Of a stretch of 64,000 bases of DNA, positions 10,075-19,085 are shown piece by piece. This DNA is from Actinomyces sp. ZJ308 (GTDB lineage: Bacteria; Actinomycetota; Actinomycetes; Actinomycetales; Actinomycetaceae), in assembly GCF_011752065.1 (NCBI RefSeq), contig NZ_JAAIJY010000010.1, positions 24,502 to 88,501 of the forward strand, given 5' to 3'. The translations under genes and the position numbers were made by a program. Within the stretch, counting starts at the first letter, position 1. The number at the start of each line of letters is the position of its first letter. The notes under the pieces are model-generated. The model did no database searches. It saw only the letters and a program-made list of their open reading frames with translations, and was not told the DNA's origin.

Positions 10075-11958
10075 GTGATGAGCTCACGCCGATCCCTCGT
10101 GCCGCTTCCGGCGCCGCTGCGCCGCGGCTCCACGCCCCCACCCGTGGTCTCCTCATCCGCAGGGCGCCGAGCGGGCGTCGTCTCCTTCGGCCTGACGCTG
10201 CTGGGCGCCCTGGGCTCGGGGTGGTGCCTCATCTCCACCGGGCGCGCCCTGGGAGCCCTGCTGCGCTCCTCACCGGTGGCCGGCCTGCTGGCCCAGGCGC
10301 TGGCCGCGGCAGTCCTGAGCGCCGCCTGCCAGCTGCTGGCCCAGCGGGTCGCCCGCTCCAGCGCGCTCAGCGAGGAGGCCCACCTGCGCCGGCTCACGCT
10401 GGCCCATCTGCTGGGCCTGGGCCCGGCGCGCGCCGCCGACGTCCGCAGCGGCGCCACCGCCTCCCTGCTGACCGACGGCGCCGAGCGCGTGGCCCTCTAC
10501 CGGCAGACCTTCCTGGCCCCCACCCTGGCCGCGGCCGCGGCGCCCCTGCTGGTGCTCGTCGAGCTGGCCGCCGCCGTCGACGTCGTCCCCGCCCTGGTCC
10601 TGGGGACGGCCGTCGTCGTGGTGCCGGCCTTCATCGCCTTCGCCCACTCGCGGCTGCGGGCCTCGTCGTCGGACTCGCGCCGGGCGCGCACGCGGCTGGC
10701 CGCCGAGTACCTCGACGCCATCCAGGGGCTGCGGACCCTCACCCTGGCTCGGGCGGCGGAGCGCACCAGCGCCCGCCTGCGCCTGGAGGGGGAGACGAAC
10801 CGGCGCGCCGTCATGGGCCTGCTGGCCGGCAACCAGCTCGTCATCCTGCTCACCGATGGACTCTTCTCGCTCTTCCTCATCACCGTGGCCGCGGGCCTGG
10901 CCCTGGTCCGCCTGTCCATCGGTGCGATCGACGTCGGCGACGCGCTGGCGATCGTGCTCACCTCCTACGTGCTCCTGGAGCCGCTGGACCATGTGGGGGC
11001 CTTCTTCTACGTGGGGATGGGAGGCATGGCCAACCAGCGCGCCATCCGTCGGATCCTGTCCCGGCCCCTGCCCCGCTCCGCGGCGCGCCCCGGGACACGG
11101 GCCGGGGCCTCGAGCACCGCTGAGGCGCGGGCCTCCATCGTGCTCGACGACGTCGAGGCCGCCTGGGGCGAGGAGCCGGTGCTTGAGGGCGTGAACCTCA
11201 CCGTGCGTCGCGGCGAGCACCTGGCGGTCGTGGGCCCCTCGGGCGCGGGTAAGTCCACACTCATGGCGATGCTGGCCGGGAACCTGCTGCCCAGCGCCGG
11301 GTCCCTGCGCGTCGAGGGCGCCGAGCTGACCGCCGCCACCCAGGAGCAGGTGCGGGCGGCCTCCGCACTGGTGGCGCAGACGACGTGGCTGTTCACCGGC
11401 ACGATCGCGGACAACCTGCGTCTGGCCCAGCCCTACGCGACGCCCTCGCAGATGTGGCACGCCCTGGAGGTGGCCCGCCTGGACAAGGAGGTGGCCCTCA
11501 TGCCCGAGGGGCTGGAGACGCAGGTCGGCGAGGCGGGGCTGGGGCTCTCGGGAGGTCAGGCCCAGCGCCTGTCCCTGGCGCGCGCGTTCCTGGCCGACCG
11601 CCCCGTGCTGCTGCTGGACGAGCCCACCAGCCAGGTGGACCTGGCCAGTGAGGCGGCCATCGTCGAGTCCATCGAGCAGCTGGCCCGGGGCCGGACCGTC
11701 ATCACCATCTCGCACCGTGCGGGGGCGCTGACGACTGCGGACCGGACCGTGAGGGTCGAGGCCCACGGGCTCCACGAGGTGGGCACGGCCGGCCCGGCTG
11801 GAACTGCCCAGGCTCCCTCAGCCGACGGCGCGGCGGCCGGCCCCGAGCTCGCCAAGACCGATGGCACCAAGACCGATGGTGCCAAGGCCGGCTCCCAGCG
11901 GGCCGGCGGCACCACTGCCGGGGCGGCCGCCGGGAACCACGGGCAGGAGCGGTCATGA
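10075..11958 (+). CDS. ABC exporter half-transporter, CydD-like (TMD-NBD)
   Basis: The 627-residue protein has an N-terminal transmembrane domain (about residues 30-340) fused to a nucleotide-binding domain. That domain has Walker A GPSGAGKSTL, signature LGLSGGQAQRLSLARAFL and Walker B VLLLDEPTSQVD, followed by the switch histidine in ISHRAG. The TMD block around AEYLDAIQGLRTLTL and the LSGGQAQR signature resemble CydD, which with CydC exports thiols needed for cytochrome bd assembly. No cydAB is nearby, so the substrate is open. A low-complexity Thr/Gly/Ala/Lys tail follows the NBD. GTG 10075 or ATG 10078 may start translation. The stop overlaps the next start (ATGA), as expected for subunits of one heterodimer. 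Confidence 0.8.
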   Translation: MMSSRRSLVPLPAPLRRGSTPPPVVSSSAGRRAGVVSFGLTLLGALGSGWCLISTGRALGALLRSSPVAGLLAQALAAAVLSAACQLLAQRVARSSALSEEAHLRRLTLAHLLGLGPARAADVRSGATASLLTDGAERVALYRQTFLAPTLAAAAAPLLVLVELAAAVDVVPALVLGTAVVVVPAFIAFAHSRLRASSSDSRRARTRLAAEYLDAIQGLRTLTLARAAERTSARLRLEGETNRRAVMGLLAGNQLVILLTDGLFSLFLITVAAGLALVRLSIGAIDVGDALAIVLTSYVLLEPLDHVGAFFYVGMGGMANQRAIRRILSRPLPRSAARPGTRAGASSTAEARASIVLDDVEAAWGEEPVLEGVNLTVRRGEHLAVVGPSGAGKSTLMAMLAGNLLPSAGSLRVEGAELTAATQEQVRAASALVAQTTWLFTGTIADNLRLAQPYATPSQMWHALEVARLDKEVALMPEGLETQVGEAGLGLSGGQAQRLSLARAFLADRPVLLLDEPTSQVDLASEAAIVESIEQLARGRTVITISHRAGALTTADRTVRVEAHGLHEVGTAGPAGTAQAPSADGAAAGPELAKTDGTKTDGAKAGSQRAGGTTAGAAAGNHGQERS

Positions 11959-13802
11959 TCCGGTCCACGCGATCATCAGCGTCCCGGTCGCAGGAGGCCG
12001 GCCGATCTGTCCGGCGCAGCGCGAGCGCCGGGGCCAGTGCGTCCACCCAGGAGCGTCCCTCGCGTGCGACGCTCGTGCGCTGGCTGCTTCGGGTCACCCG
12101 CCCGGTCCTGTCGCCGCTGCTGGGCTCCACGCTGTGCCGCACCATCGACCTGCTCAGCGGTGTGGCCCTGTTCGCCCTGGGGGCCTACGCCGTGGCCCGG
12201 GCGGGGCTGGCCATGGCGACCGGTGCGCCCCTGCCCGCCGTCTGGCCGGTGCTGGCGGTCATGGCGGGACTGTCGCTGCTCAAGGCGGCGCTGCGCTACG
12301 CCGAGCAGTTCCTCGGCCACCTGGTGGCCTTCAAGGCCCTCGAGCTGCTGCGCGGGCAGATCTTCCGCTCGCTCATCCCCCGCTCCCCCAGGGTCAGTGC
12401 GACCTCGCGCTCGGGCGACCTGCTGTCGCGAGCCACCAAGGACGTGGACCGCATCGAGGTCTTCTTCGCCCACACCTTCGCCCCGGCGGTCTCCGCCGTC
12501 ATCACCCCGATCGTGGTGCTCACGGTCATCGGCCTCAAGGTGTCCTGGCCGGTGGCGCTGGCGGCGCTGCCCTTCGTGGCCGTCCAGCTGCTCGTGGTTC
12601 CCCGCCTTGGCTTCACGGCCTCCCTGGAGGCCTCCCGCTCGGCCTCCGCGGCGCGGGCGGACCTCACCCAGCACGTCACCGACACCGTTCAGGGCATGAG
12701 CGAGGTCGTCGGGTACGGGCGCAGCCAGGAGCGTCTTGATGAGATGGCCCGGATCGACGCCGAGATCGCCGGTGCCTCGCGGCCAGGCGGCCAGTGGGCC
12801 TCCGTGCGCCGGGGCGTCAACCAGCTGGCGAGCCTGACGGCGCCGATCGTCGTCGTCATGGTCGGGGCGATGCTGCCCGCCACCGGTTCCGGCGCCGGCG
12901 TCCCCCTCCTGGCTGCGGCTGCGGCGGCGGTCCTGCGTATGACCGAGACCGTGCGCGGCGTCGAGGAGCTCTCGGGGGCGCTCAACGCCTCCTTCGCCTC
13001 GGCCGAGAGGGTGTGGGAGGTCGTCAACGCCCCCGTGGAGGTGCACGACGGCGATCAGGAGCTGACCAGCGGGATCTCCCACGAGGTCCTGTGGCAGGAC
13101 ATCAGCTACTCCTACCCCAACACCGCCGCGCAGGCCGTCCACGGGGTGAGCCTGCGGGCCAGGGCCGGAAAGTGGACCTGCATCGTGGGGGCCTCCGGCT
13201 CGGGCAAGTCCACGCTGGCCCAGCTGGCGGTGCGCTTCGACGAGCCGGAGTCGGGCCGTATCCTCATCGACGGTCAGGACGTGGCAGATCTGCGCGCCAT
13301 CAGCCTCTACCAGGAGATCGGCATGGTGGATCAGCAGGTCCACCTCATGCGCGCCGCCATCGCCGACAACGTGCGCCTGGCGGCGCCGTCGGCCAGTGAC
13401 GCCCAGGTGCGCCGGGCCTGTCGGGCCGCCTGCATCGATGAGGACATCGAGGCCCTCGAGGACGGCTACGACACCCTCGTCGGTGAGCGCGGCCAGTCCC
13501 TATCCGGGGGGCAGCGGCAGCGACTGGCACTGGCGCGAGCCCTCCTGGCCCGTCCCGGGGTGCTCATCCTCGACGAGTTCACCTCGCATCTGGACCCTGA
13601 GCTGGACGAGCGAGTGCGCATCGGGGTGCGCACCTACCTGCCGCAGGCCACGATCATCGAGATCACCCACCGCCTGCAGTGGTCCGAGCAGGCAGACCAC
13701 ATCGTCGTCATGGACGCCGGGACCGTGGTGCAGGCCGGCCCGCCGGCCAAGCTCCTGGCCGAGCCGGGGCCGCTGCGCACACTCACCAACCGCGGACACT
13801 GA
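11955..13802 (+). CDS. ABC exporter half-transporter, CydC-like partner (TMD-NBD)
   Basis: The 615-residue partner of the preceding gene is coupled to it by an ATGA overlap. A Ser/Arg/Ala-rich leader precedes six predicted TM helices (from RPVLSPLLGSTLCRTIDLL to about residue 330) and an NBD with Walker A GASGSGKSTL and signature LSGGQRQRLALARALL. Its Walker B reads LILDEFTSHLD: the catalytic glutamate is present, but the usual following proline is phenylalanine. The switch histidine lies in EITHRLQ. The two genes should form one heterodimeric exporter. CydDC-type thiol export is the nearest family guess and is not proven. A strong hairpin follows the stop. Confidence 0.8.
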   Translation: MIRSTRSSASRSQEAGRSVRRSASAGASASTQERPSRATLVRWLLRVTRPVLSPLLGSTLCRTIDLLSGVALFALGAYAVARAGLAMATGAPLPAVWPVLAVMAGLSLLKAALRYAEQFLGHLVAFKALELLRGQIFRSLIPRSPRVSATSRSGDLLSRATKDVDRIEVFFAHTFAPAVSAVITPIVVLTVIGLKVSWPVALAALPFVAVQLLVVPRLGFTASLEASRSASAARADLTQHVTDTVQGMSEVVGYGRSQERLDEMARIDAEIAGASRPGGQWASVRRGVNQLASLTAPIVVVMVGAMLPATGSGAGVPLLAAAAAAVLRMTETVRGVEELSGALNASFASAERVWEVVNAPVEVHDGDQELTSGISHEVLWQDISYSYPNTAAQAVHGVSLRARAGKWTCIVGASGSGKSTLAQLAVRFDEPESGRILIDGQDVADLRAISLYQEIGMVDQQVHLMRAAIADNVRLAAPSASDAQVRRACRAACIDEDIEALEDGYDTLVGERGQSLSGGQRQRLALARALLARPGVLILDEFTSHLDPELDERVRIGVRTYLPQATIIEITHRLQWSEQADHIVVMDAGTVVQAGPPAKLLAEPGPLRTLTNRGH

Positions 13803-13812
13803 CCGATACGCC

Positions 13813-13853
13813 GATCGGGCGCCGAGAGTCCCGGTGACTCTCGGCGCCCGATT
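13813..13853. terminator. Bidirectional hairpin terminator
   Basis: Bases 13814-13830 pair perfectly with 13836-13852 (17 bp; a G-T wobble extends it by one) around the 5-nt loop CCGGT. It lies between the convergent stops of the ABC exporter operon (13802) and the symporter gene (13870). Confidence 0.8.
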
Positions 13854-13869
13854 CGTGGGTGGATGCGTT

Positions 13870-15222
13870 CTACTCCCCGGAGCGGGTGGCGGCGGCCGAG
13901 GCCTCCAGCTCCTCGGGGCTGACGACGCCCTCGACACTGACGGCATGGAGGTAGGCCATGCCGTCGAAGGAGAGCTCGCGGACGTTCTCCGGGTCGCCCT
14001 CGTCGTTGACGGAGCCGCCGGCCATACGGTCCACGATGATGGCGATGGCGCCGTCACCGGTGACGTTGGTGGCGGTCCCGAAGGAGTCCAGCGCGATGTA
14101 GGTGGCGATCATGAGAGCCACCTGCTGGTCGTTGAAGCCGAGCATGGAGGACAGCAGACCGGTGGCCGCCATGATGGCGCCCCCGGGCACGCCCGGCGCG
14201 GCCACCATCGTGATGCCGAGCATGAAGATGAAGCCGATCCACTGGGCGGTGCTCACGTGCAGGTCCTGGGTGAGGACGATGGCGAAGGCGAAGGCGAAGA
14301 TCTTCGAGGTCGACCCCGCCAGGTGGATCGTGGCGCACAGGGGGATGGTGAAGGAGGACACCGCGTCGGACACGCCGTTCTTCTTCGTCTGGCGCAGGGT
14401 GACGGGGATCGTGGCCGCCGACGACGAGGTCCCCAGGGCCGTGAGGTAGGCCGGGACCATGGTGAGCAGGGCCTTGAGCGGGTTGCGGCGCCCGATGATC
14501 CCGGCGAGGCCGAACTGGATGGCCAGGATGACGACCTCCAGGATGAGGACCACGACGACGACCCGCAGGAGCGCCTTCATGACCGAGCCCGCGGCGCCCG
14601 TGTAGGTGAGGTTGAGGAAGATGCCGAAGATGTGCAGCGGCAGCAGCGGGATGATCATCCGCTCGATGAGCCGGGTGATGATGGCCCGGAACTCGATGGA
14701 GCCCTTGCGCAGGACCCCCCGGGGAACCAGGGACAGACCGATACCGAAGATGAAGGACAGCAGCAGCGCCGTCATGACCTCCACCGGCGGGGGCATCTCC
14801 ACGGTGAAGTAGCTGCTGAGCGCCCCCTCGGGCTTGGCGACGTCGGCCAGGGAGGTCCCGGCCAGCAGGCGGGGGAAGGTGGCGGCGCACACCAGGAAGG
14901 TGAGGAAGCCTGCGAAGAGGGTGGAGGTGTAGGCCAGGGCCGTGGTGATGCCGAGCCACTTGCCGGCGCCGCGCCCCAGGTCCGCGATGGCGGGGGTCAC
15001 CAGGCCGATGATGATGAGCGGGATGGCGAAGTTGAGGAACTGGCTGAACAGGTCGGAGAAGGTCGCGAAGACGTTGCCGACGGCCTTGGGGATGATCGGG
15101 TGGCCTCCGACCCGGATCGATCCTAGGACCAGGGCCGCCAGGATGGCGCCGATGACCCAGGTGAGGATGCTGTGGCTGAGGCGGTGGCCCAGCGATGGCG
15201 GGACCGAGGGATTGCTTGTCAT
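13870..15222 (-). CDS. Dicarboxylate/amino acid:cation symporter (DAACS/GltP family)
   Basis: This 450-residue membrane carrier is probably Na+- or H+-coupled and takes up C4-dicarboxylates or acidic/neutral amino acids. Family hallmarks are the serine-rich re-entrant loop ALGTSSSAATIPVTL, the SFTIPLCATIHLAGS helix, the second hairpin GVPGGAIMAATGLL, and the TM8 binding motif TATNVTGDGAIAIIVDR with Asn and Asp in place. The N-terminal half shows repeated hydrophobic segments. The C-terminus is a short acidic cytoplasmic tail. The exact substrate cannot be read from the sequence. The gene sits inside what is usually the DUF3017-mdh interval of related genomes. Confidence 0.92.
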   Translation of the reverse strand: MTSNPSVPPSLGHRLSHSILTWVIGAILAALVLGSIRVGGHPIIPKAVGNVFATFSDLFSQFLNFAIPLIIIGLVTPAIADLGRGAGKWLGITTALAYTSTLFAGFLTFLVCAATFPRLLAGTSLADVAKPEGALSSYFTVEMPPPVEVMTALLLSFIFGIGLSLVPRGVLRKGSIEFRAIITRLIERMIIPLLPLHIFGIFLNLTYTGAAGSVMKALLRVVVVVLILEVVILAIQFGLAGIIGRRNPLKALLTMVPAYLTALGTSSSAATIPVTLRQTKKNGVSDAVSSFTIPLCATIHLAGSTSKIFAFAFAIVLTQDLHVSTAQWIGFIFMLGITMVAAPGVPGGAIMAATGLLSSMLGFNDQQVALMIATYIALDSFGTATNVTGDGAIAIIVDRMAGGSVNDEGDPENVRELSFDGMAYLHAVSVEGVVSPEELEASAAATRSGE

Positions 15223-15403
15223 AGGGGACCTTCAGGGTGCGAAACGAGGTGACGAGACGTCTTCAATGGGCCCAGCGTGCCATACCGATCGGTCGCAGCG
15301 CCGCCCCGGACCAAGAAATGGGCAGCCGAACGGCCCAGATCACAGGAGATGGCACGCGGCGTCTCCGGGAGAAATCAGTGGCGCGCGGGGAGCGCTCCGC
15401 CTC

Positions 15404-15703
15404 TCACAGGACGCGGGGCAGGTTGACGTACGAGGACAGCAGGAACAGGACGGCGGCCAGGCCGATACCGAATCCGACGTCGAACAGGCGGCTGCGCGCC
15501 GCCAGCCAGGTGCCGTCGGGACGCTGGATCCGGACGATGGCCAGCGCCAGGATCCCGGTGGCCGCCCACAGGACGGCGATGCGGCGGTGTCCCAGCAGCG
15601 CGATGGCGGGAACCGCCGCCAGGCCGATGGCTACGAGGACGACGCAGATGGTGCGATAGGGCTCCTTGTGCTCGGCCTGCTGGGGATGCGGGTCATGAGT
15701 CAC
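15404..15703 (-). CDS. DUF3017 small membrane protein
   Basis: The 99-residue protein has three predicted TM helices (ICVVLVAIGLAAVPAIALLG, IAVLWAATGILALAIVRIQ and VGFGIGLAAVLFLLSSYV). The polar N-terminus MTHDPHPQQAEHKEPYR and the helix arrangement match DUF3017, a family of unknown function encoded next to purH across Actinomycetota. The GTG at 15703 is chosen because the family starts here; the longer open frame to 15802 encodes an unrelated Arg/Gly-rich extension. It follows purH by 140 bp on the same strand. Confidence 0.8.
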   Translation of the reverse strand: MTHDPHPQQAEHKEPYRTICVVLVAIGLAAVPAIALLGHRRIAVLWAATGILALAIVRIQRPDGTWLAARSRLFDVGFGIGLAAVLFLLSSYVNLPRVL

Positions 15704-15843
15704 GGTGGAGAGCCTATCGGCGCACCGGGGCGCGGGTCCACGACCTTCCTCCCCCATCCTCCGCAGCCTCCCCGCACGTCCTCGGACGCGCAGGCCTCGC
15801 ACCGGGTCCTCACCGACTCCCTGGGCGCGAGGCCAGCGGCGCG

Positions 15844-17694
15844 TCAGTGGGCGAAGTGACGGGTACCGGTGAGATACATGGTGACGCCGGCGGCCTGGGC
15901 GGCGTCGATGACCTCCTGGTCGCGAATGGACCCGCCGGGCTGGACGACGGCGCGCACCCCGGCATCGATGAGGACCTGGAGACCGTCGGCGAAGGGGAAG
16001 AAGGCGTCGGAGGCGGCCACGGCCCCACGGGCACGCTCCGGGACGGCGGCCCCCGCCTCCCCCAGGACCTCGGCGGCGTCGGCCCCGCCGACGGCGCCCT
16101 TCTCCGCCTGCTCCGCCCGGTCCGTCTGCGAGCCGCCGGCCGCGGCGTCACCGGTGGAACGGGCGCCCAGGGTGTTGGCGCGCTCGACGGCCAGCCTGCA
16201 GGAGTCGACGCGGTTGACCTGCCCCATGCCCACCCCGACGGTGGCGCCGCCCTGGGCCAGGAGGACCGCGTTGGAGCGCACGGCGCGCACCGAGCGCCAG
16301 GCGAAGGCGAGCTCGGCCAGCAGGGCGTCGTCGGCGGCGGGCCCGGCGGCCAGGGTCCAGGTCGCCGGGTCGTCGCCCGGGGCGGTCAGGACGTCGCGCT
16401 CCTGGATGACGGCGCCGCCGGAGACCTGCTTGATCTCGTAGCCCTCGCGTTCGGGGGCCTCGACGACGAGCAGGCGGAGGTTCTTCTTGGTGGACAGGAT
16501 CTCCACGGCCTCGTCCTCGAAGGCGGGGGCGGCGACGACCTCGGTGAAGATCGGCTTGATCTGGCGGGCCATCTCGGCGGTGACGGTGGCGTTGGTGGCG
16601 ATGACGCCGCCGTAGGCGGAGACCGGGTCGCAGGCGTGGGCCTTGCGGTGGGCCTCGGCGACGTCGCCGGCGGCGGAGACGGCGATGCCGCAGGGGTTGG
16701 CGTGCTTGACGACGGCGACCGTGACTGCGTCGCCGTGGTCGTAGGCGGCGCGCACGGCGGCGTCGGTGTCGGTGTAGTTGTTGTAGCTCATGGCCTTGCC
16801 GTGGAGCTGGCGGGCACCGGCCACTCCTCCGCTCGCCCCTGCGGTGCGGTAGACGGCGGCGCGCTGGTGGGGGTTCTCCCCGTAGCGCAGGCTCGCCAGG
16901 CGCTCGTAACCGGCGCCGACGTAGGCGGGCAGGGCGACCGGCTCGCCGGAGCCGTCGCCTGCGGCATCGGCGCCGCCGACGGCATCGGCCTCGACCTGCC
17001 CGGCCAGCCAGGTGGACACGGCGGCGTCGTAGGCGGCGGTGTGGGCGAAGGCCTCGGCGGCCAGGCGGCGTCGGGCCTCCAGGGTGAAGCCGCCCTCGCG
17101 CACGGCGGCGGCGACGTCGTCGTAGTGCTCAGGACTGGTGACGACGGCGACGGCGGGGTGGTTCTTGGCGGCGGCGCGCACCATGGTGGGCCCGCCGATG
17201 TCGATCTGCTCGACGCAGGCGTCGAAGGGGGCTCCGGAGCCGACGGTGTCGGTGAAGGGGTAGAGGTTGACCACGACCAGGTCGATGGGGGTCACGCCCA
17301 GGGTCTGGAGCTGGTCAAGGTGGTCGGGCTTGCGGCGGTCCGCGAGGATGCCGGCGTGGACGGCCGGGTGGAGGGTCTTGACCCGCCCCTCGAGGCACTC
17401 GGGGAAGTCGGTGACCTCCTCCACCGGGGTGACGGCCAGGCCGGCGGCGGCGATGGTGGCGGCGGTGGAGCCGGTGGAGACGATCTCGACGCCGGCCTCG
17501 GCCAGTGCCTGCGCGAGCGGGACGAGGCCGGTCTTGTCGTAGACGGAGACGAGGGCGCGTCGCACGCGGACGCGGTCGGGGCTGACGAGCCCCTCGGTGG
17601 GGACGTGGGCGGTGGGAACCGCCTCGGCGGCGGGCTGATCCGGCTGAGTGGACCGGGCGGACCGGGTTGACTGGGAGGACGACGACGGGGACAT
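15844..17694 (-). CDS. purH: Bifunctional AICAR transformylase/IMP cyclohydrolase
   Basis: This enzyme catalyses the last two steps of de novo IMP synthesis. The N-terminal cyclohydrolase/MGS-like domain (residues 44-190) contains [24 protein letters not shown] and [15 protein letters not shown]. The C-terminal transformylase has LRYGENPHQ, the catalytic Lys-His in [11 protein letters not shown], and [12 protein letters not shown]. At 616 residues it is longer than the usual 510-530. The excess comes from a roughly 35-residue N-terminal leader, a short Ala/Gly-rich insert near 235, and an insert of about 40 low-complexity residues (near 505-545) between [10 protein letters not shown] and the [10 protein letters not shown] motif. 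The core motifs are intact, so the enzyme should be active. Confidence 0.95.
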   Translation of the reverse strand: MSPSSSSQSTRSARSTQPDQPAAEAVPTAHVPTEGLVSPDRVRVRRALVSVYDKTGLVPLAQALAEAGVEIVSTGSTAATIAAAGLAVTPVEEVTDFPECLEGRVKTLHPAVHAGILADRRKPDHLDQLQTLGVTPIDLVVVNLYPFTDTVGSGAPFDACVEQIDIGGPTMVRAAAKNHPAVAVVTSPEHYDDVAAAVREGGFTLEARRRLAAEAFAHTAAYDAAVSTWLAGQVEADAVGGADAAGDGSGEPVALPAYVGAGYERLASLRYGENPHQRAAVYRTAGASGGVAGARQLHGKAMSYNNYTDTDAAVRAAYDHGDAVTVAVVKHANPCGIAVSAAGDVAEAHRKAHACDPVSAYGGVIATNATVTAEMARQIKPIFTEVVAAPAFEDEAVEILSTKKNLRLLVVEAPEREGYEIKQVSGGAVIQERDVLTAPGDDPATWTLAAGPAADDALLAELAFAWRSVRAVRSNAVLLAQGGATVGVGMGQVNRVDSCRLAVERANTLGARSTGDAAAGGSQTDRAEQAEKGAVGGADAAEVLGEAGAAVPERARGAVAASDAFFPFADGLQVLIDAGVRAVVQPGGSIRDQEVIDAAQAAGVTMYLTGTRHFAH

Positions 17695-18072
17695 GGCGCT
17701 CCTGGTGCGGCGTGAGGGTGCGGGACGCCCAGGCGGGCGACGTCCCGTTCATGGACGGCCTCGGCCACTCCCCGGTGGTGCCCCACCCTCGCCAGTTGTG
17801 GCCGGCCCCATCCTATCGGGTGGATCCGGTCACGCGACCGGCCGCGCAGCGAGCCCGCAACTCACGTCCAGGCGTGGCTCCTGGCGCGCGGTTGTGGAGG
17901 TCAGTACGAACGTGCCGGCAGGCGGCGAGACCAGCATCATGTCCATCCGTCAGGTCCACCGGCAGCGCTGATCGCTCTCGAAGAATCCGGTGGGGTCGTC
18001 CGGCACGCACTCGCATCATCAATTACCTTCATTCCACTCCTATTTTAGTCCGAGCAACTAGAGGAAAGGTTG
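17695..18072. other. Divergent purH/hchA intergenic region
   Basis: A 378-bp spacer without a credible gene. The last 60 bases (about 18010-18060) are clearly AT-richer than the surroundings and probably hold the hchA promoter. A clean SD, GAGGAAAGG, lies at 18061-18069. No conserved riboswitch fold was recognised upstream of purH. Confidence 0.45.
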
Positions 18073-18945
18073 ATGAGTATGACTGTCTCCAAGACCCCCG
18101 TCCCGGACCGGGCCGAGCACAACGCCTTCTTCCCCTCCGAGTACTCGCTGGGGCAGTACGTCCCGGCGAGGACCGACTTCGACGGCGCCGTCGGGGCGCC
18201 CCGGGTCACCTCCGGCCCCCGCAAGATCCTGGCCATCGCCGTGGACGAGCGCTACCTGCCCACGCAGGGCGGCAAGCTGTTCTCCACCGGCAACCACCCG
18301 GTGGAGACCCTGCTGCCCCTCATGCACCTGCAGGCCGCCGGCTACGAGGTCGAGGTGGCCACACTGTCGGGCAACCTGGCGAAGTTCGAGATGTGGGCGT
18401 TCCCCGCCCAGGACGAGGCGCTCAAGGCCGCCTACGAGGGTCTGCTGCCCGCCCTGACGCACCCCAAGCGCCTGGCCGACGTCGTCGCCACGGAGCTGGA
18501 TGAGGACTCCGAGTACGCCGCGGTGTTCATCCCCGGCGGCCACGGCGCCATGGGCGGCGGCGTTCCGGAGAGCACTGACATCAAGGACACCCTGGTGTGG
18601 GCGCTGAGGAACGACCGCCCGGTCATCACCCTGTGCCACGGTCCGGCCGCCCTGTGCGCCGCCACCGACGAGGAGGGGGCCTCCTACTTCGCCGGCTACT
18701 CGCTGTGCGTCTTCCCCGACGCCCTGGACAAGGGCGCCAACGTGGAGATCGGCTACCTGCCCGGGCAGCTGACCTGGATGCTGGGCGAGCGCCTCAAGCA
18801 GCAGGGCCTGACCATCGTCAACGACGGCATGAGCGGCCAGGTCCACCGCGACCGTCTCCTGCTCACCGGTGACAGCCCCCTGGCGGCCAACGCCCTGGGC
18901 CGCCTCGCGGTGGAGACGCTGACGGGCAGGGCCTACAGCGCCTGA
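18073..18945 (+). CDS. hchA: Hsp31/HchA-type chaperone and glyoxalase III
   Basis: The 290-residue protein belongs to the DJ-1/PfpI superfamily, HchA branch (E. coli HchA is 283 residues). It is a cytosolic holdase that also detoxifies methylglyoxal to lactate. The nucleophile elbow VITLCHGPAALCAA carries the conserved cysteine. The long N-terminal arm (NAFFPSEYSLGQYV), FSTGNHPVETLLPLMHL and FIPGGHGAMGG are typical of the branch. An upstream in-frame TTG (18070) is open, but the ATG at 18073 is used because the SD GAGGAAAGG ends 3 nt before it, with its core about 8 nt away. The gene is monocistronic and ends in a strong hairpin. Confidence 0.92.
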   Translation: MSMTVSKTPVPDRAEHNAFFPSEYSLGQYVPARTDFDGAVGAPRVTSGPRKILAIAVDERYLPTQGGKLFSTGNHPVETLLPLMHLQAAGYEVEVATLSGNLAKFEMWAFPAQDEALKAAYEGLLPALTHPKRLADVVATELDEDSEYAAVFIPGGHGAMGGGVPESTDIKDTLVWALRNDRPVITLCHGPAALCAATDEEGASYFAGYSLCVFPDALDKGANVEIGYLPGQLTWMLGERLKQQGLTIVNDGMSGQVHRDRLLLTGDSPLAANALGRLAVETLTGRAYSA

Positions 18946-18978
18946 GGAATTCACCTGACTCAACTGACGCTTCTCCGA

Positions 18979-19053
18979 CGTTCGGTCGGCCGGTTCACAG
19001 GCGATGTCGCTGCCGGTGAACCGGCCGACCGAACGGCCCGTTTCCTTGCGGGC
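18979..19053 (+). terminator. Double hairpin terminator after hchA
   Basis: A perfect 20-bp stem pairs 18979-18998 with 19016-19035 around a 17-nt loop. It is followed at once by a 5-bp GC hairpin (19036-19040 with 19049-19053) and a short T run. It separates hchA from the next plus-strand gene, which must have its own promoter downstream. Confidence 0.75.
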
Positions 19054-19069
19054 GGCTTTAGATACGTCA

Positions 19070-19085
19070 TACAGTCCACAGCATG
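19070..19085 (+). promoter_or_regulatory. Candidate leaderless promoter of the 831-residue membrane protein
   Basis: TACAGT at 19070-19075 fits the actinobacterial -10 pattern TAnnnT, and the A of the start codon (19083) falls 8 nt after its last base, where transcription would begin. No Shine-Dalgarno is visible. This spacing is the known signature of leaderless mRNAs in Actinomycetota; its use here is inferred. Confidence 0.45.

Noticed and set aside
10075..13802. Naming the ABC pair cydD/cydC outright
   Set aside because: Resemblance in the transmembrane domain is only partial and no cydAB genes are present in the window.
15847..17670. A 607-codon plus-strand open frame opposite purH
   Set aside because: It is a Gly/Val/Asp-rich antisense shadow; purH on the other strand has all its motifs.
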